Below are positions 18,422 to 26,667 of a stretch of 64,000 nucleotides of DNA, one piece after another. Made by a program: the position numbers and the translations under genes. Source of the stretch: Candidatus Brocadia sp. (GTDB lineage Bacteria; Planctomycetota; Brocadiia; Brocadiales; Brocadiaceae); contig SOEU01000015.1 in the NCBI GenBank assembly GCA_021646415.1, positions 30,826-94,825 on the forward strand. Direction: 5' to 3'. Numbering within the stretch: the first letter of the stretch is position 1; every line of letters starts with the position of its first letter. Below the pieces are notes generated by a model, which had not been told where the DNA came from, ran no database searches, and saw only the letters and a list, made by a program, of their open reading frames with translations.

Positions 18422-19030
18422 TTAAACTCCTAACATCTCACTTCTACCACTGATGGCATCGGCAACAATCGCCGTATTTGCATATTCAAGATAACTTCCC
18501 GTTGGCAATCCGCGCGCAAGCCTTGTAGTCCTAATCCCTAAGATATACAATTGTTTATGAATATACAAAGCAGTCGCATCTCCTTCCATGTTGAGATTCG
18601 TAGCCAAAAGGACTTCTTTTACGTGATCAGCCTTCACTCGCTGCAAAAGTTTTTCAATTGTCAGAGATTCTGGGTGGATACCCTCTAATGGAGAAATATG
18701 TCCCTGAAGTACATGATAAAGGCCACGGTATTTCCCCGTCTTTTCTATCGTCAGAAAGTCCGCAAGTTGTTCGACGACACAAATCATAGATCTGTCTCTC
18801 GACGTATCACTGCAAATGTGACATGGATCGTTTTCTGAAACATTGAAACAGACCGAACACGTCTTTGCATGCTTTTTTACATCACGGATGGCATAGGCAA
18901 GCTGCATAGCCTCTTCTACCGGCAGTTTTAAGATATGACACGCAAGACGTTCTGCCGTTTTCTGTCCTATGCCAGGCATCTTGCTGAATTCATCGATAAG
19001 TTTTATCACGGAATGGGGATATGCGTTCAA
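18422..19030 (-). CDS. recR: Recombination protein RecR
   Basis: RecR forms a ring clamp that works with RecO and RecF in gap repair. The 202-residue product has an N-terminal helix-hairpin-helix (KMPGIGQKTAERLACHIL), a four-cysteine zinc finger (CSVCFNVSENDPCHIC, about residues 57-72) and a Toprim domain (EVLLATNLNMEGDATALYI). The dnaX-ybaB-recR order is the widespread one. It lies 44 bases after ybaB. Confidence 0.97.
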   Translation of the reverse strand: MNAYPHSVIKLIDEFSKMPGIGQKTAERLACHILKLPVEEAMQLAYAIRDVKKHAKTCSVCFNVSENDPCHICSDTSRDRSMICVVEQLADFLTIEKTGKYRGLYHVLQGHISPLEGIHPESLTIEKLLQRVKADHVKEVLLATNLNMEGDATALYIHKQLYILGIRTTRLARGLPTGSYLEYANTAIVADAISGRSEMLGV

Positions 19031-19074
19031 AATAAAAAACCTCTTAAATCACTCTTTGTAATCATTTCCGCCAC

Positions 19075-19425
19075 TTACATACCACCAAACAATCCCTGCA
19101 TACCGGGCATATTTAGCCCCCCTGTAATTTTTCCCATTTCAGATTGGTATAACTCCTGTGATTTCTTAAGTGCTTGTGAAACAGCAGAAAGAATCAGGTC
19201 TTCAAGCATTTGGACGTCTTTTGGATCCACCACCTCTGGATCAATCTTAATAGAAAGAATCTCCTGTTTACCATTCATGTGCACAGTGACCATACCACCG
19301 CCGGAGCTGGCCTCTACGACGCGTTCCTTCAAATCATTCTGAATCTCTTCCATCTGCTTCTGCATTTTTTGTGCCTGTTTCTGCGCCTGTTTCATCATTT
19401 CTGCAATATTACCAAAACCTTTCAT
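19075..19425 (-). CDS. ybaB: YbaB/EbfC family nucleoid-associated protein
   Basis: A 116-residue dimeric DNA-binding protein that fits between dnaX and recR in most bacteria. It begins [20 protein letters not shown], a coiled-coil helix, and has the conserved core [20 protein letters not shown]. The C-terminal Gly/Met-rich tail ([15 protein letters not shown]) is typical. Confidence 0.93.
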   Translation of the reverse strand: MKGFGNIAEMMKQAQKQAQKMQKQMEEIQNDLKERVVEASSGGGMVTVHMNGKQEILSIKIDPEVVDPKDVQMLEDLILSAVSQALKKSQELYQSEMGKITGGLNMPGMQGLFGGM

Positions 19426-19446
19426 CGTGTTGACCTCCTCTCTTAT

Positions 19447-21111
19447 TTATTTGACCTTGACGACATGTCCACCAAAAAGGTCCAGGGTCTTTTTTACTGT
19501 AGGCTCAGAAAGTAAAGAATCGACCGGCTGCGGATCAGAAGATTCATGCACTGAGGATACATTTGCTTTTCTTTTTTCAGGATTTCCATTTTTGGATATC
19601 ACAAGTTTTAGTCTCACATTTCCCTGCACCACCTCTTTGGCGCATTGTTCGATAAGTTTCTTTTCTTCGGTTTGATCAAGTTTTTCCTTGTGAAAGGAAA
19701 AATTACCGGGAAATTCTATGGTAATTTCTCCATCCTTGAACCCAACAAATCGACCTTCTTTCAAAAGTGCCCAGGTTGACTTTTTTTTGTTCTGGGTCAT
19801 GAGAAGAACCTTCTCCCAAACAGTTTTTTCATCACACAGGTTCTCGAAATTACCACTTTTAGTCGCTGTTGTATGATATTCTTCCGATACCGATTCCAAA
19901 ACCATTGACGCAGTAACAGATTTTTGAACCGGCACTATTTCCTCATTTTTCCCCACCGGCCCGGTTTTGCAGCGTACAAGTCTTTCTTCCAATGATGCAA
20001 TCTTCTCTACAATTTCATTCAATGAACCAACAGATTCCATCCGGCACAACTTAATTACAGCCATTTCCAGCAAAATACGCTGCAAGAGAGAATCTGTCGT
20101 GCGCATCTTCGCATCCGAAAGGATTTGGACCATATACATGAGGGTATCACAAGAAAAAGATTTTCCATATCGTTGCACGAAAGAGGCATTAAACTCAAAC
20201 CACGTTGCCTCTTGACCACAGGAAGAAAAGATCAAAAGATCCCTGACACACGGAAGCAACTGATCAATAAATTCTCCAGGTGTCTTTCCTTCGGTTAAAA
20301 CCTCATCTACAATCCTCAAGGCAGAGGATACATCCTTTTTTACAAAGCTGTCAAACATGCCCTGTATCTTATCTTCATCAATACAACCTAAAACGAAGCT
20401 TACGTCTTCCGGAGATATCTTATCCTTGCAAAACGAAAGGAGTTGGTCCAGGACTGACTGAGAATCTCGCAACCCACCCCTGGCATATCTTGCAATCATG
20501 TAAATGGCAGCGGGTTCGACCTGCACACCTTCAGATTTACAAATATCCAAAAGCCGCTTTTCAATATCGTGGATGGAAATATTTTTAAAATCAAATCGCT
20601 GACATCGGGATTGTACCGTTTCGGGAAGACGATTGGCTGCTGTTGTAGCAAAAATAAACTTAACGTGTGCCGGTGGTTCTTCGAGTGTCTTCAGAAGTGC
20701 GTTAAACGCCTCACGGGTAAGCATATGGACTTCATCGATGATATAAATTTTATAACGAGCCCGGGACGGGGCATAACCAACGTTTTGCCGGATATTCCGC
20801 ACCTCATCAATCCCCCGATTGGATGCACCATCAATCTCCAGAACATCGATATCGTTACCCTCCGAGATGCATCGGCAAATATCACAGATATTGCAGGGAG
20901 TATCCGTGGGACCGTGTTGGCAGTTTAGCGCCTTTGACAATATCCTTGCCATCGAAGTTTTCCCCACCCCTCGTGGTCCTGCCAGCAAATAGGCATGAGC
21001 AACCCTGTTGGAACGGATAGCATTCCTGAGGGTTATTACAATGGGCTCTTGCCCCACCAGGTCCTCAAATGTTTGAGGACGATATCTGCGGGCTAATACA
21101 ACATACGACAT
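19447..21111 (-). CDS. dnaX: DNA polymerase III subunit gamma/tau
   Basis: Clamp-loader ATPase of the replisome. The 554-residue product has Walker A (GPRGVGKTSMAR, about residues 45-56), a four-cysteine zinc module (CQHGPTDTPCNICDIC), the DEVHMLTREAFNALLKTLEEP Walker B region (DEVH core) and the sensor motif TTAANRLPETVQSRCQRFDF. Domains I-III reach about residue 360. A variable linker and a C-terminal tau-like domain follow. An A8 run in the coding strand at codons 442-444 could allow slippage to a shorter gamma-like form. SRP RNA lies upstream and ybaB downstream. Confidence 0.96.
   Translation of the reverse strand: MSYVVLARRYRPQTFEDLVGQEPIVITLRNAIRSNRVAHAYLLAGPRGVGKTSMARILSKALNCQHGPTDTPCNICDICRCISEGNDIDVLEIDGASNRGIDEVRNIRQNVGYAPSRARYKIYIIDEVHMLTREAFNALLKTLEEPPAHVKFIFATTAANRLPETVQSRCQRFDFKNISIHDIEKRLLDICKSEGVQVEPAAIYMIARYARGGLRDSQSVLDQLLSFCKDKISPEDVSFVLGCIDEDKIQGMFDSFVKKDVSSALRIVDEVLTEGKTPGEFIDQLLPCVRDLLIFSSCGQEATWFEFNASFVQRYGKSFSCDTLMYMVQILSDAKMRTTDSLLQRILLEMAVIKLCRMESVGSLNEIVEKIASLEERLVRCKTGPVGKNEEIVPVQKSVTASMVLESVSEEYHTTATKSGNFENLCDEKTVWEKVLLMTQNKKKSTWALLKEGRFVGFKDGEITIEFPGNFSFHKEKLDQTEEKKLIEQCAKEVVQGNVRLKLVISKNGNPEKRKANVSSVHESSDPQPVDSLLSEPTVKKTLDLFGGHVVKVK
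19780..19788 (-). other. A8G slippery run in dnaX, candidate frameshift or slippage site
   Basis: In the coding strand codons 442-444 read AAA AAA AAG, part of an uninterrupted run of eight A. A -1 shift would add about 25 codons and stop at TAA. A +1 shift would add five (QPGHF) and stop at TGA. Either product would keep domains I-III and lose the C-terminal part, as gamma does in E. coli (ribosomal frameshift) and Thermus (polymerase slippage at an A9 run). Usage is inferred. Confidence 0.4.
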
Positions 21112-21326
21112 TAACAGTCACCTCAATAATCACATCAAACGCGATGTTCATCAATATATTAATTATACTTTCTCCTTTACCCTATAGCAACGCACTTTCT
21201 TCCGCCGATTTTTCAGTGAGCCAAAACCAAAGGAAAAGCAAGAACTATTACCACAAAGAGTTGCAGAAAAGGCCGTGCACTTTTTTCCGTTCCCATTTCT
21301 ATTAGCTTATCCATGCAGTAAGCTCA

Positions 21327-21541
21327 GGCCAGACTGGCTCACGGCACATAAGGATCGATGCTTATGGCTGCTTGCTTCCGCACCTGACCAAGTTCACACA
21401 ATCTCTTATTGCATGAGATCCGGCCCTCATCACCACTTACATTGATAAAGCAAATAGTCGTGAACCCTCGAAAAAGCGATCGATCCTGCTATAGCGGGTT
21501 GCAGGCTACAGGGAACCGCTAGCTCCCCATCTAGCACGGCC
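21327..21541 (-). ncRNA. ffs: Signal recognition particle RNA, large form with Alu domain
   Basis: The minus strand begins GGCCGTGCTAGATGGGG. It contains an Alu-domain-like sequence (GAGCTAGCGGTTCCCTGTAG, then CCGCTATAGCAGG). About 120 bases later comes the SRP54-binding helix 8 region (GGTCAGGTGCGGAAGCAAGC then AGCC) with the GGAA tetraloop. GGATCGAT near the 5' part pairs with ATCGATCC near the 3' part to close helix 5. At about 215 nt it is the long bacterial type. It lies 15 bases downstream of tRNA-Ser(GGA), so the two may be co-transcribed. The ends are approximate. Confidence 0.88.
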
Positions 21542-21556
21542 TATTAATAACAAAAC

Positions 21557-21649
21557 TGGCGGAGAGGGCGGGAGTCGAACCCGCGATACCGATTTTGTCG
21601 GTATACGCGCTTTCCAAGCGCGCTCATTCGGCCACTCTGACACCTCTCC
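21557..21649 (-). tRNA. tRNA-Ser (anticodon GGA)
   Basis: A class II tRNA on the minus strand starting GGAGAGGTGTCAGAGTGGCC. The anticodon loop CTTGGAAAG gives GGA. There is a long paired variable arm (TACCGACAAAATCGGTA) and CCA is encoded. Confidence 0.95.
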
Positions 21650-21809
21650 CAAAAATCATAGCAAAACAGAACCTTCTTAATCCTGGAAACTTTTATTGAT
21701 AAAATATCAAAGTGCAAATTCTAAAATACCCTTTTCAACGGCATTTTCCACTTACATTTTTCACTTCGCATTTGTTTTTCACAGGTCTGAGGCAACACCC
21801 GCTGGCTAC

Positions 21810-21901
21810 TGGCGGAGAGGGTGGGATTCGAACCCACGTCCCGCTGTTAAGCGAGAAACGGTTTTCGAGACCGCCCCGATCAACCACTCTGGCACCTCTC
21901 C
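21810..21901 (-). tRNA. tRNA-Ser (anticodon CGA)
   Basis: A class II tRNA on the minus strand starting GGAGAGGTGCCAGAGTGGTT. The anticodon loop TCTCGAAA gives CGA. The variable arm is long (TCTCGCTTAACAGCGGGA) and CCA is encoded. It shares the acceptor stem with the neighbouring tRNA-Ser(GGA). Confidence 0.95.
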
Positions 21902-21950
21902 GGGTCTTTCAAATAACACGAACCACTTAAGCCGTTTAAGCAGATAAACA

Positions 21951-22421
21951 TTATTTCGTACGACAGTTTTCCAAAAAGAACTTTTGTAACAAACACTTAC
22001 ACTCGCTGGCAAGGATATTGGGTATAACTTCCAAACGGTGGTTAAACCTGGGCTCCTGGACAAGATTCATCACGGATGTGCATGCCCCAGCCTTTTTATC
22101 TACAGTTCCATAAACTAGCGTGTCTACCCTTGCCTGTACTAATGCCCCGGCACACATTGCGCAAGGCTCTAAGGTAACATAGATCGTCGTCCCGGTTAAA
22201 CGCCAGTTTTGCAAATAGGCTGCAGCCTGAGTTATTGCTATCATTTCGGCATGGGCAGTTGGGTCACTGAGCATTTCCCGCTGGTTATGTGCACGGGCAA
22301 TAATACGGTTCTCGCAGACAATCACAGCCCCAACGGGCACCTCGTCCTTCTCTACAGCCTTTTCTGCCTCAGCAATAGCCTGCCTCATGAAATATTCATG
22401 TGTATCGGTAGTTTCAAACAT
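21951..22421 (-). CDS. tadA: tRNA-specific adenosine deaminase
   Basis: TadA converts A34 of tRNA-Arg(ACG) to inosine. The 156-residue product has the zinc-site motifs HAEM (with the catalytic glutamate, about residue 57-60) and PCAMCAGA (about 87-94). The N-terminal EVPVGAVIV is also typical. The gene sits 42 bases from its own expected substrate, tRNA-Arg(ACG), and beside two tRNA-Ser genes. The start at 22421 gives the usual length. Confidence 0.94.
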   Translation of the reverse strand: MFETTDTHEYFMRQAIAEAEKAVEKDEVPVGAVIVCENRIIARAHNQREMLSDPTAHAEMIAITQAAAYLQNWRLTGTTIYVTLEPCAMCAGALVQARVDTLVYGTVDKKAGACTSVMNLVQEPRFNHRLEVIPNILASECKCLLQKFFLENCRTK

Positions 22422-22463
22422 CTTTTGGAATTATCTGTTTACCCGTTAAGTGAAATTTTAAAA

Positions 22464-22537
22464 CGCGCCCAGGAGGATTTGAACCTCCAACCTCCGGATT
22501 CGTAGTCCGTGACTCTATCCAATTGAGCTATGGGCGC
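22464..22537 (-). tRNA. tRNA-Arg (anticodon ACG)
   Basis: The minus strand reads GCGCCCATAGCTCAATTGGA. The anticodon loop CTACGAA gives ACG, which needs A-to-I editing by TadA to read all CGN-type partners. The T arm is GGTTCAAATCC and the acceptor stem pairs fully. The 3' CCA is not encoded. Confidence 0.94.
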
Positions 22538-22700
22538 TAACGATAATTTTCTGGCTAAACAGTTACAAAAAAAACCTATCTTCACAAAACAGCGGATTCG
22601 TAAGCAAATTGTATTTAAAAGCAAAGGATTAATACTATTGGTGGAGGCGTGCGCATCGATAAGCGATAAAAAACAAGTATAAGCATATCAAAAGTCATTG

Positions 22701-23429
22701 TCAAGATATAATCCCCTTGTCCTTGAAACTTACAAAACACTCGTTTCCGATGATGACATGATCCAACACCCTTATGCCAACAATATTTCCCGCCTCTAAC
22801 AACCGTTGGGTAATCTGGATGTCTTCTTTGCTTGGTTCCGGATCACCGGAGGGATGATTATGCACAAAGACCACTGAGGCCGCAGACTCCTTAATTGCAG
22901 GATTGAATACCTCTCTCGGATGGACGATACTGGATGTCAGGCTGCCGGAAGAGATGGTTAATTCTTTCATAATACGGTTTTTATTGTCGAGTAAGACAAT
23001 CAAAAAGATTTCTTGTTTCCTTCCCCGCAAACGTTCATGGAAATGACCAAAAATATCGTTACTACATTTAAATTGCTGAAGGGGTTTCACCGAAATGGTA
23101 GAAAAACGTTTTGCAATGGCCAAAGACGCCTTGATCTGGGCAGCACGCGCCGGGCCTATTCCTTTTATTTTGCACAATTCACCGACCGAAGCCAAGCTCA
23201 GCCTTCGAAAGTCCCCATATTCCGAGAGAAGCTTTTTGGCTAAATCAACTGCGCTGTAATTTGTAGTACCGTCACGGATGATGATTCCCAGGAGTTCAGC
23301 ATCTGTCAGGTGCTCATCACCACTTTGAATGAGCCTTTCCCGGGGTCTTTCATGGGTGGGAAGCTGTTTGATCGTAGGATGTTTCTTTTCTTCCTTCATA
23401 ACCACGTCATAATATCGCATCAGTGGCAC
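22701..23429 (-). CDS. radC: RadC family protein (JAB1/MPN-type)
   Basis: A 242-residue RadC protein. The N-terminal helix-hairpin-helix (GIGPARAAQIKASLAIAKR) and the C-terminal JAMM metalloprotease-like motif (FVHNHPSGDPEPSKED, about residues 187-202) are both intact. RadC was once assigned to DNA repair, but its true function is unsettled. It lies about 160 bases downstream of tRNA-Arg. The N-terminus before residue 11 (MKEEKK) is uncertain because two ATG codons are available. Confidence 0.9.
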   Translation of the reverse strand: MPLMRYYDVVMKEEKKHPTIKQLPTHERPRERLIQSGDEHLTDAELLGIIIRDGTTNYSAVDLAKKLLSEYGDFRRLSLASVGELCKIKGIGPARAAQIKASLAIAKRFSTISVKPLQQFKCSNDIFGHFHERLRGRKQEIFLIVLLDNKNRIMKELTISSGSLTSSIVHPREVFNPAIKESAASVVFVHNHPSGDPEPSKEDIQITQRLLEAGNIVGIRVLDHVIIGNECFVSFKDKGIIS

Positions 23430-23548
23430 ACAGTAACCCTGAAGTTGTTTATTTTTATGTGCCGAATTTCATTTTTCTGACAAGATTATACCGTATGAAT
23501 TGCCACTGTCAATAAAATGTCCTTGCGTGCATTTTCCGGAAAAAAGAT

Positions 23549-23577
23549 TTGATTAAACCCCTCGCCTTGTTTATAGT
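23549..23577 (+). promoter_or_regulatory. Predicted sigma-70 promoter of the DUF2284 gene
   Basis: TTGATT (23549-23554) and TATAGT (23572-23577) are spaced by 17 bases. A strong TAGGAGG ribosome-binding site follows at about 23602 and the ATG is at 23618. Spacing and order are ideal; support is from sequence only. Confidence 0.55.
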
Positions 23578-23617
23578 AACACTGGATACAAGAATAACCT
23601 TTTAGGAGGTTTTACCT

Positions 23618-24184
23618 ATGCACATCAAGGATTCTGCAATGCCTGAAATTCAAGCCGATCTTCCACCACTTCAGTCCCCGAACGATTTGCGTAATGTATT
23701 GATCAAAAAAGCGATAGAACTCGGTTGCGAACGGGCAGTCATTATTCATCCCAACACAATTACCGTTGGACGATGGGTCCAATTGAAATGCAAATACGGA
23801 TGTGAAGAATACGGGAAAAAACTCACCTGCCCGCCCCACTCACCATCCCATGAAGAAATGAAAGAAATTCTCAAAGAATATAACAAGGCATTACTTCTCC
23901 ACGGGCACCAGAGCTGGCAGATGCGGTACATTACCGCTGAGATCGAAAAAATGGCGTTTGCAATGGGATTTTATAAAGCCTTTGGACTCGGGGCAGGCCC
24001 TTGCAAATTGTGTGAAAATTGTGAAACCACCGCATCCTGTGCCCGTACCATGGATGCCAGACCCTCCATGGAGGCATGCGGTATCGACGTCTATCAGACA
24101 GCAAGAAATCATAACTTAAAAATAGAAACATTGAAAAACAACAACGAAGAGGTCAATATATACGGCCTGGTCTTACTGGAATAA
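23618..24184 (+). CDS. DUF2284 cysteine-rich metal-binding protein
   Basis: A 188-residue protein of the DUF2284 family, with no established function. Cysteines lie in CKYGCEEYGKKLTCPPHSP (about residues 62-80) and in GPCKLCENCETTASCARTM (about 127-146), a spacing that suggests Fe-S or zinc binding. The gene has its own promoter and a strong Shine-Dalgarno. It is followed after 21 bases by the phasin-like gene and then the UbiB-like kinase. It is probably cytoplasmic, because no signal or membrane segment is seen. Confidence 0.82.
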   Translation: MHIKDSAMPEIQADLPPLQSPNDLRNVLIKKAIELGCERAVIIHPNTITVGRWVQLKCKYGCEEYGKKLTCPPHSPSHEEMKEILKEYNKALLLHGHQSWQMRYITAEIEKMAFAMGFYKAFGLGAGPCKLCENCETTASCARTMDARPSMEACGIDVYQTARNHNLKIETLKNNNEEVNIYGLVLLE

Positions 24185-24205
24185 ATTTATTCATGGAGGA
24201 AAAAT

Positions 24206-24520
24206 ATGATGACAGATATTATCAGTAAGGTAATCAACCTCGGTTTTGGCTCATTGATTGTGACAAAAGAGAATATTGAAGAACTCATTGATGAAATGGT
24301 AAAGAAAGGAGAAATCAAGAAGGACGAAGCAAAGTCACAGGTAAACGAGTTATTAAAAAGAGTGTCATCAAGCAAACAAGAAATTATGTCTATGATTGAA
24401 AAAATTGTGGAAAATGTGCTCCACAAGCTGGATATACCAACCCGAAACGAACTTCAACAGATGCAGAAGAAACTGGAGGAGATTATAAAAAAACTGGAAT
24501 CCAGAGAAGACCAGACGTAA
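24206..24520 (+). CDS. Phasin-like coiled-coil protein
   Basis: A 104-residue, highly charged, mostly helical protein. The first part (LGFGSLIVTKENIEELIDEM, then VKKGEIKKDEAKS) resembles the phasin/PhaF-like family linked to polyhydroxyalkanoate granules. The C-terminus (about 80-104) is a Lys/Glu coiled coil. No PHA synthase is in the window, so a granule role is not supported here. It is one gene upstream of the UbiB-like kinase, a neighbourhood I recall from other bacteria. A GGAGG site precedes the ATG pair at 24206/24209. Confidence 0.65.
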   Translation: MMTDIISKVINLGFGSLIVTKENIEELIDEMVKKGEIKKDEAKSQVNELLKRVSSSKQEIMSMIEKIVENVLHKLDIPTRNELQQMQKKLEEIIKKLESREDQT

Positions 24521-24550
24521 TAACAAGTACCAAATAACAAGCATCAAAAA

Positions 24551-24650
24551 ACAAATAAATCCCAATTAACCAAATTCCAAACTAAGAATTTTGATCATTT
24601 GACTTTGTAATTTGCAATTTATTTGAAATTTGGAATTTGGTATTTATTAG
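24551..24650. repeat. AT-rich imperfect inverted repeat downstream of the phasin-like gene
   Basis: AATAAATCCCAATTAACCAA followed by ATTCCAAA is mirrored about 60 bases later by TTTGGAATTTGGTATTTATT. The sequence resembles dispersed AT-rich repeats of the form AAATTCCAAAT found in many genomes. It could act as a terminator or simply be a repeat. Confidence 0.5.
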
Positions 24651-24696
24651 AAAACCTGTCTGTTTTCATTTGCCAGGCTTTGGAAACGAGTAATAC

Positions 24697-26385
24697 ATGC
24701 GACTCCGAAAAATAGGCCAGAAGATCCGTGATATACGCCGCCTTAACCAAATTCTGAGGATATTAACCAAACATGGTTTTGGTTTTGCCATCCAACAACT
24801 TCATTTAGAAGAGTATGTTATCGGCAGGGGCATTATCAAAACCCGGATATTACGCCGCTTTACAGAACCTCTGGAATCCCGGGCCGTCCGACTCCGGAAG
24901 GTATTGGAAGACCTCGGTCCCACATTTATAAAATTTGGACAAATCCTGAGTGTTCGACCGGACCTGATTCCTTTAGACCTTTGCAATGAACTGAGCAAAC
25001 TCCAGGACCGTGTCCCTCCCTTTGGTTACGAAGACGTCAGAAAGCAGATAAAGGAATCCTTTGGGAGATACCCTGAAGAATTATTTTCCGAATTTGACCC
25101 AGCTCCTTTTGCTTCAGCATCGTTAGGGCAAGCGCATCGGGCACGACTCAAAACGGATGAAGAAGTGGTTGTGAAGGTGCAGCGCCCCGATATCCGTAAA
25201 ATGATCGAAACGGATATTGATATCCTTTACACCCTTGCCCAATTGGCCAGTCGGTATATGGAGGAACTCAAGGTCTACGACCCTGTTAGCATTGTCAATG
25301 AATTTTCAAAGACTATTATGAAGGAAATTGATTTTACCCACGAGGCCCACAATATCGACAGATTTCGCAAAAATTTTAGAGATAGCACAACCATTCATAT
25401 CCCCAGGGTCTTTTGGGATTATACCAAACCAAAGGTCGTCACTACAGAGGAAATTAAAGGTATCAGGATGAATGATTACCTGACCCAGCCCCATCCTGAA
25501 GAAGAAAAAAGGGCCGTTGCCGCAAATGGTGCAAATGCCGTCCTGCAACAAATATTTATTGACGGATTCTTTCATGCAGATCCTCACCCGGGGAATATCT
25601 TCATCCTTCCCGACAATGCCGCTGCTTTTATCGATTTTGGGATTGTAGGCAGGCTGGATGAAGAGGCACGTGACGCCATAGTAAACCTTTTGATTGCTGT
25701 ATCCAATAGAAACATAAATGGTGTTGTAAAGGCATTGGAAATGCTTGGTGCCTTCACTGAGGAAGTATCCATACGGGAGTTCAAACATGATATTAGCGAT
25801 TTTGTTGAGCGGTACTCCGATGTTCCATTAAAACAGGTAGAAATATCCACGATATTGCCCCAAGCCGTTGATTTGATGACACGACATAAACTAAAGATAC
25901 CCCCACAATTTCATGTTCTGTTCAAGGCCATTGCTACCATGGACGGTGTTGCCAGACAGTTAGACCCTGAATTTAATACTATCGCCCATACCCGACCTTT
26001 AGTGGAAAGGCTTGTACATGAAAGATACGACCCGAAACGCATATTCAAGGACATGACCCTTTACTCCTCGGAATTATTGGATATCCTTAAAATAATCCCA
26101 AAAGATGCGTATGAAATTGTAAAAAAGATAAAGATGGGAACCCTAAAGATCGAATTCGAGCACCAGGGACTCTCAAAATTCATATCCGAGATGGACAAAT
26201 CCAGTAATCGGATTTCATTTAGCCTGGTTATCTCCGCCCTGATTATCGGCTCTTCCCTTATTATTATGGCCAATAGAGGCCCCATGGTATACGGCTTCCC
26301 GGTACTGGGCATTCTTGGATTTGTCTTTGCGGGCATTCTTGGATTGGGACTGGCAATAGGGGTTTTGAGATCCGGGCGTTTGTAA
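24697..26385 (+). CDS. UbiB/AarF/ABC1-type atypical kinase
   Basis: A 562-residue member of the UbiB family, associated with quinone synthesis or lipid handling. Seen are the KxGQ motif (FIKFGQILSVRPDLIP, about residues 72-87), the Ala-rich loop (ASASLGQAH), the lysine in VVVKVQRPDI, the HADPHPGNIF catalytic region and IDFGIVGRLD. The C-terminus has two membrane spans (about residues 505-522 and 535-555). In bacteria UbiB acts with the membrane and is an ATPase rather than a protein kinase. In a menaquinone-using organism the partner pathway is uncertain. A ubi/men role is inference from family. Confidence 0.88.
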   Translation: MRLRKIGQKIRDIRRLNQILRILTKHGFGFAIQQLHLEEYVIGRGIIKTRILRRFTEPLESRAVRLRKVLEDLGPTFIKFGQILSVRPDLIPLDLCNELSKLQDRVPPFGYEDVRKQIKESFGRYPEELFSEFDPAPFASASLGQAHRARLKTDEEVVVKVQRPDIRKMIETDIDILYTLAQLASRYMEELKVYDPVSIVNEFSKTIMKEIDFTHEAHNIDRFRKNFRDSTTIHIPRVFWDYTKPKVVTTEEIKGIRMNDYLTQPHPEEEKRAVAANGANAVLQQIFIDGFFHADPHPGNIFILPDNAAAFIDFGIVGRLDEEARDAIVNLLIAVSNRNINGVVKALEMLGAFTEEVSIREFKHDISDFVERYSDVPLKQVEISTILPQAVDLMTRHKLKIPPQFHVLFKAIATMDGVARQLDPEFNTIAHTRPLVERLVHERYDPKRIFKDMTLYSSELLDILKIIPKDAYEIVKKIKMGTLKIEFEHQGLSKFISEMDKSSNRISFSLVISALIIGSSLIIMANRGPMVYGFPVLGILGFVFAGILGLGLAIGVLRSGRL

Positions 26386-26503
26386 ACCTGATTGTATAGG
26401 GAATTTCATTTTATAAAGAAAAACAATTAGTCTTGCGTATACAAAACATAAAGATGTTACTCTATTTGGAGAAAACCGGTTGGTGCAAAGCTGATTTAAA
26501 GCG

Positions 26504-26641
26504 ATGAAATCATCGGTTTTCTTTAAGAAATTCAGTGAAAGCAAGCTCGGAGATGATATGGATTTTACCGAATGGTCATCTGTTTATCAAATGCATAATC
26601 GGCTCATAGAAAAAAGATTGGGCTTGAAGGCAAAAAAATAA
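26504..26641 (+). CDS. Short ORF of unknown nature, 45 codons
   Basis: MKSSVFFKKFSESKLGDDMD continues for 25 more residues, basic and helical, and ends in TAA. There is no clear Shine-Dalgarno and I recognise no family. It lies between the UbiB-like gene and transposon debris, so it may be a fragment of a lost gene rather than a real one. Confidence 0.25.
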   Translation: MKSSVFFKKFSESKLGDDMDFTEWSSVYQMHNRLIEKRLGLKAKK

Positions 26642-26667
26642 AAGGAATGGGCGTTCAACTTAGGTAA

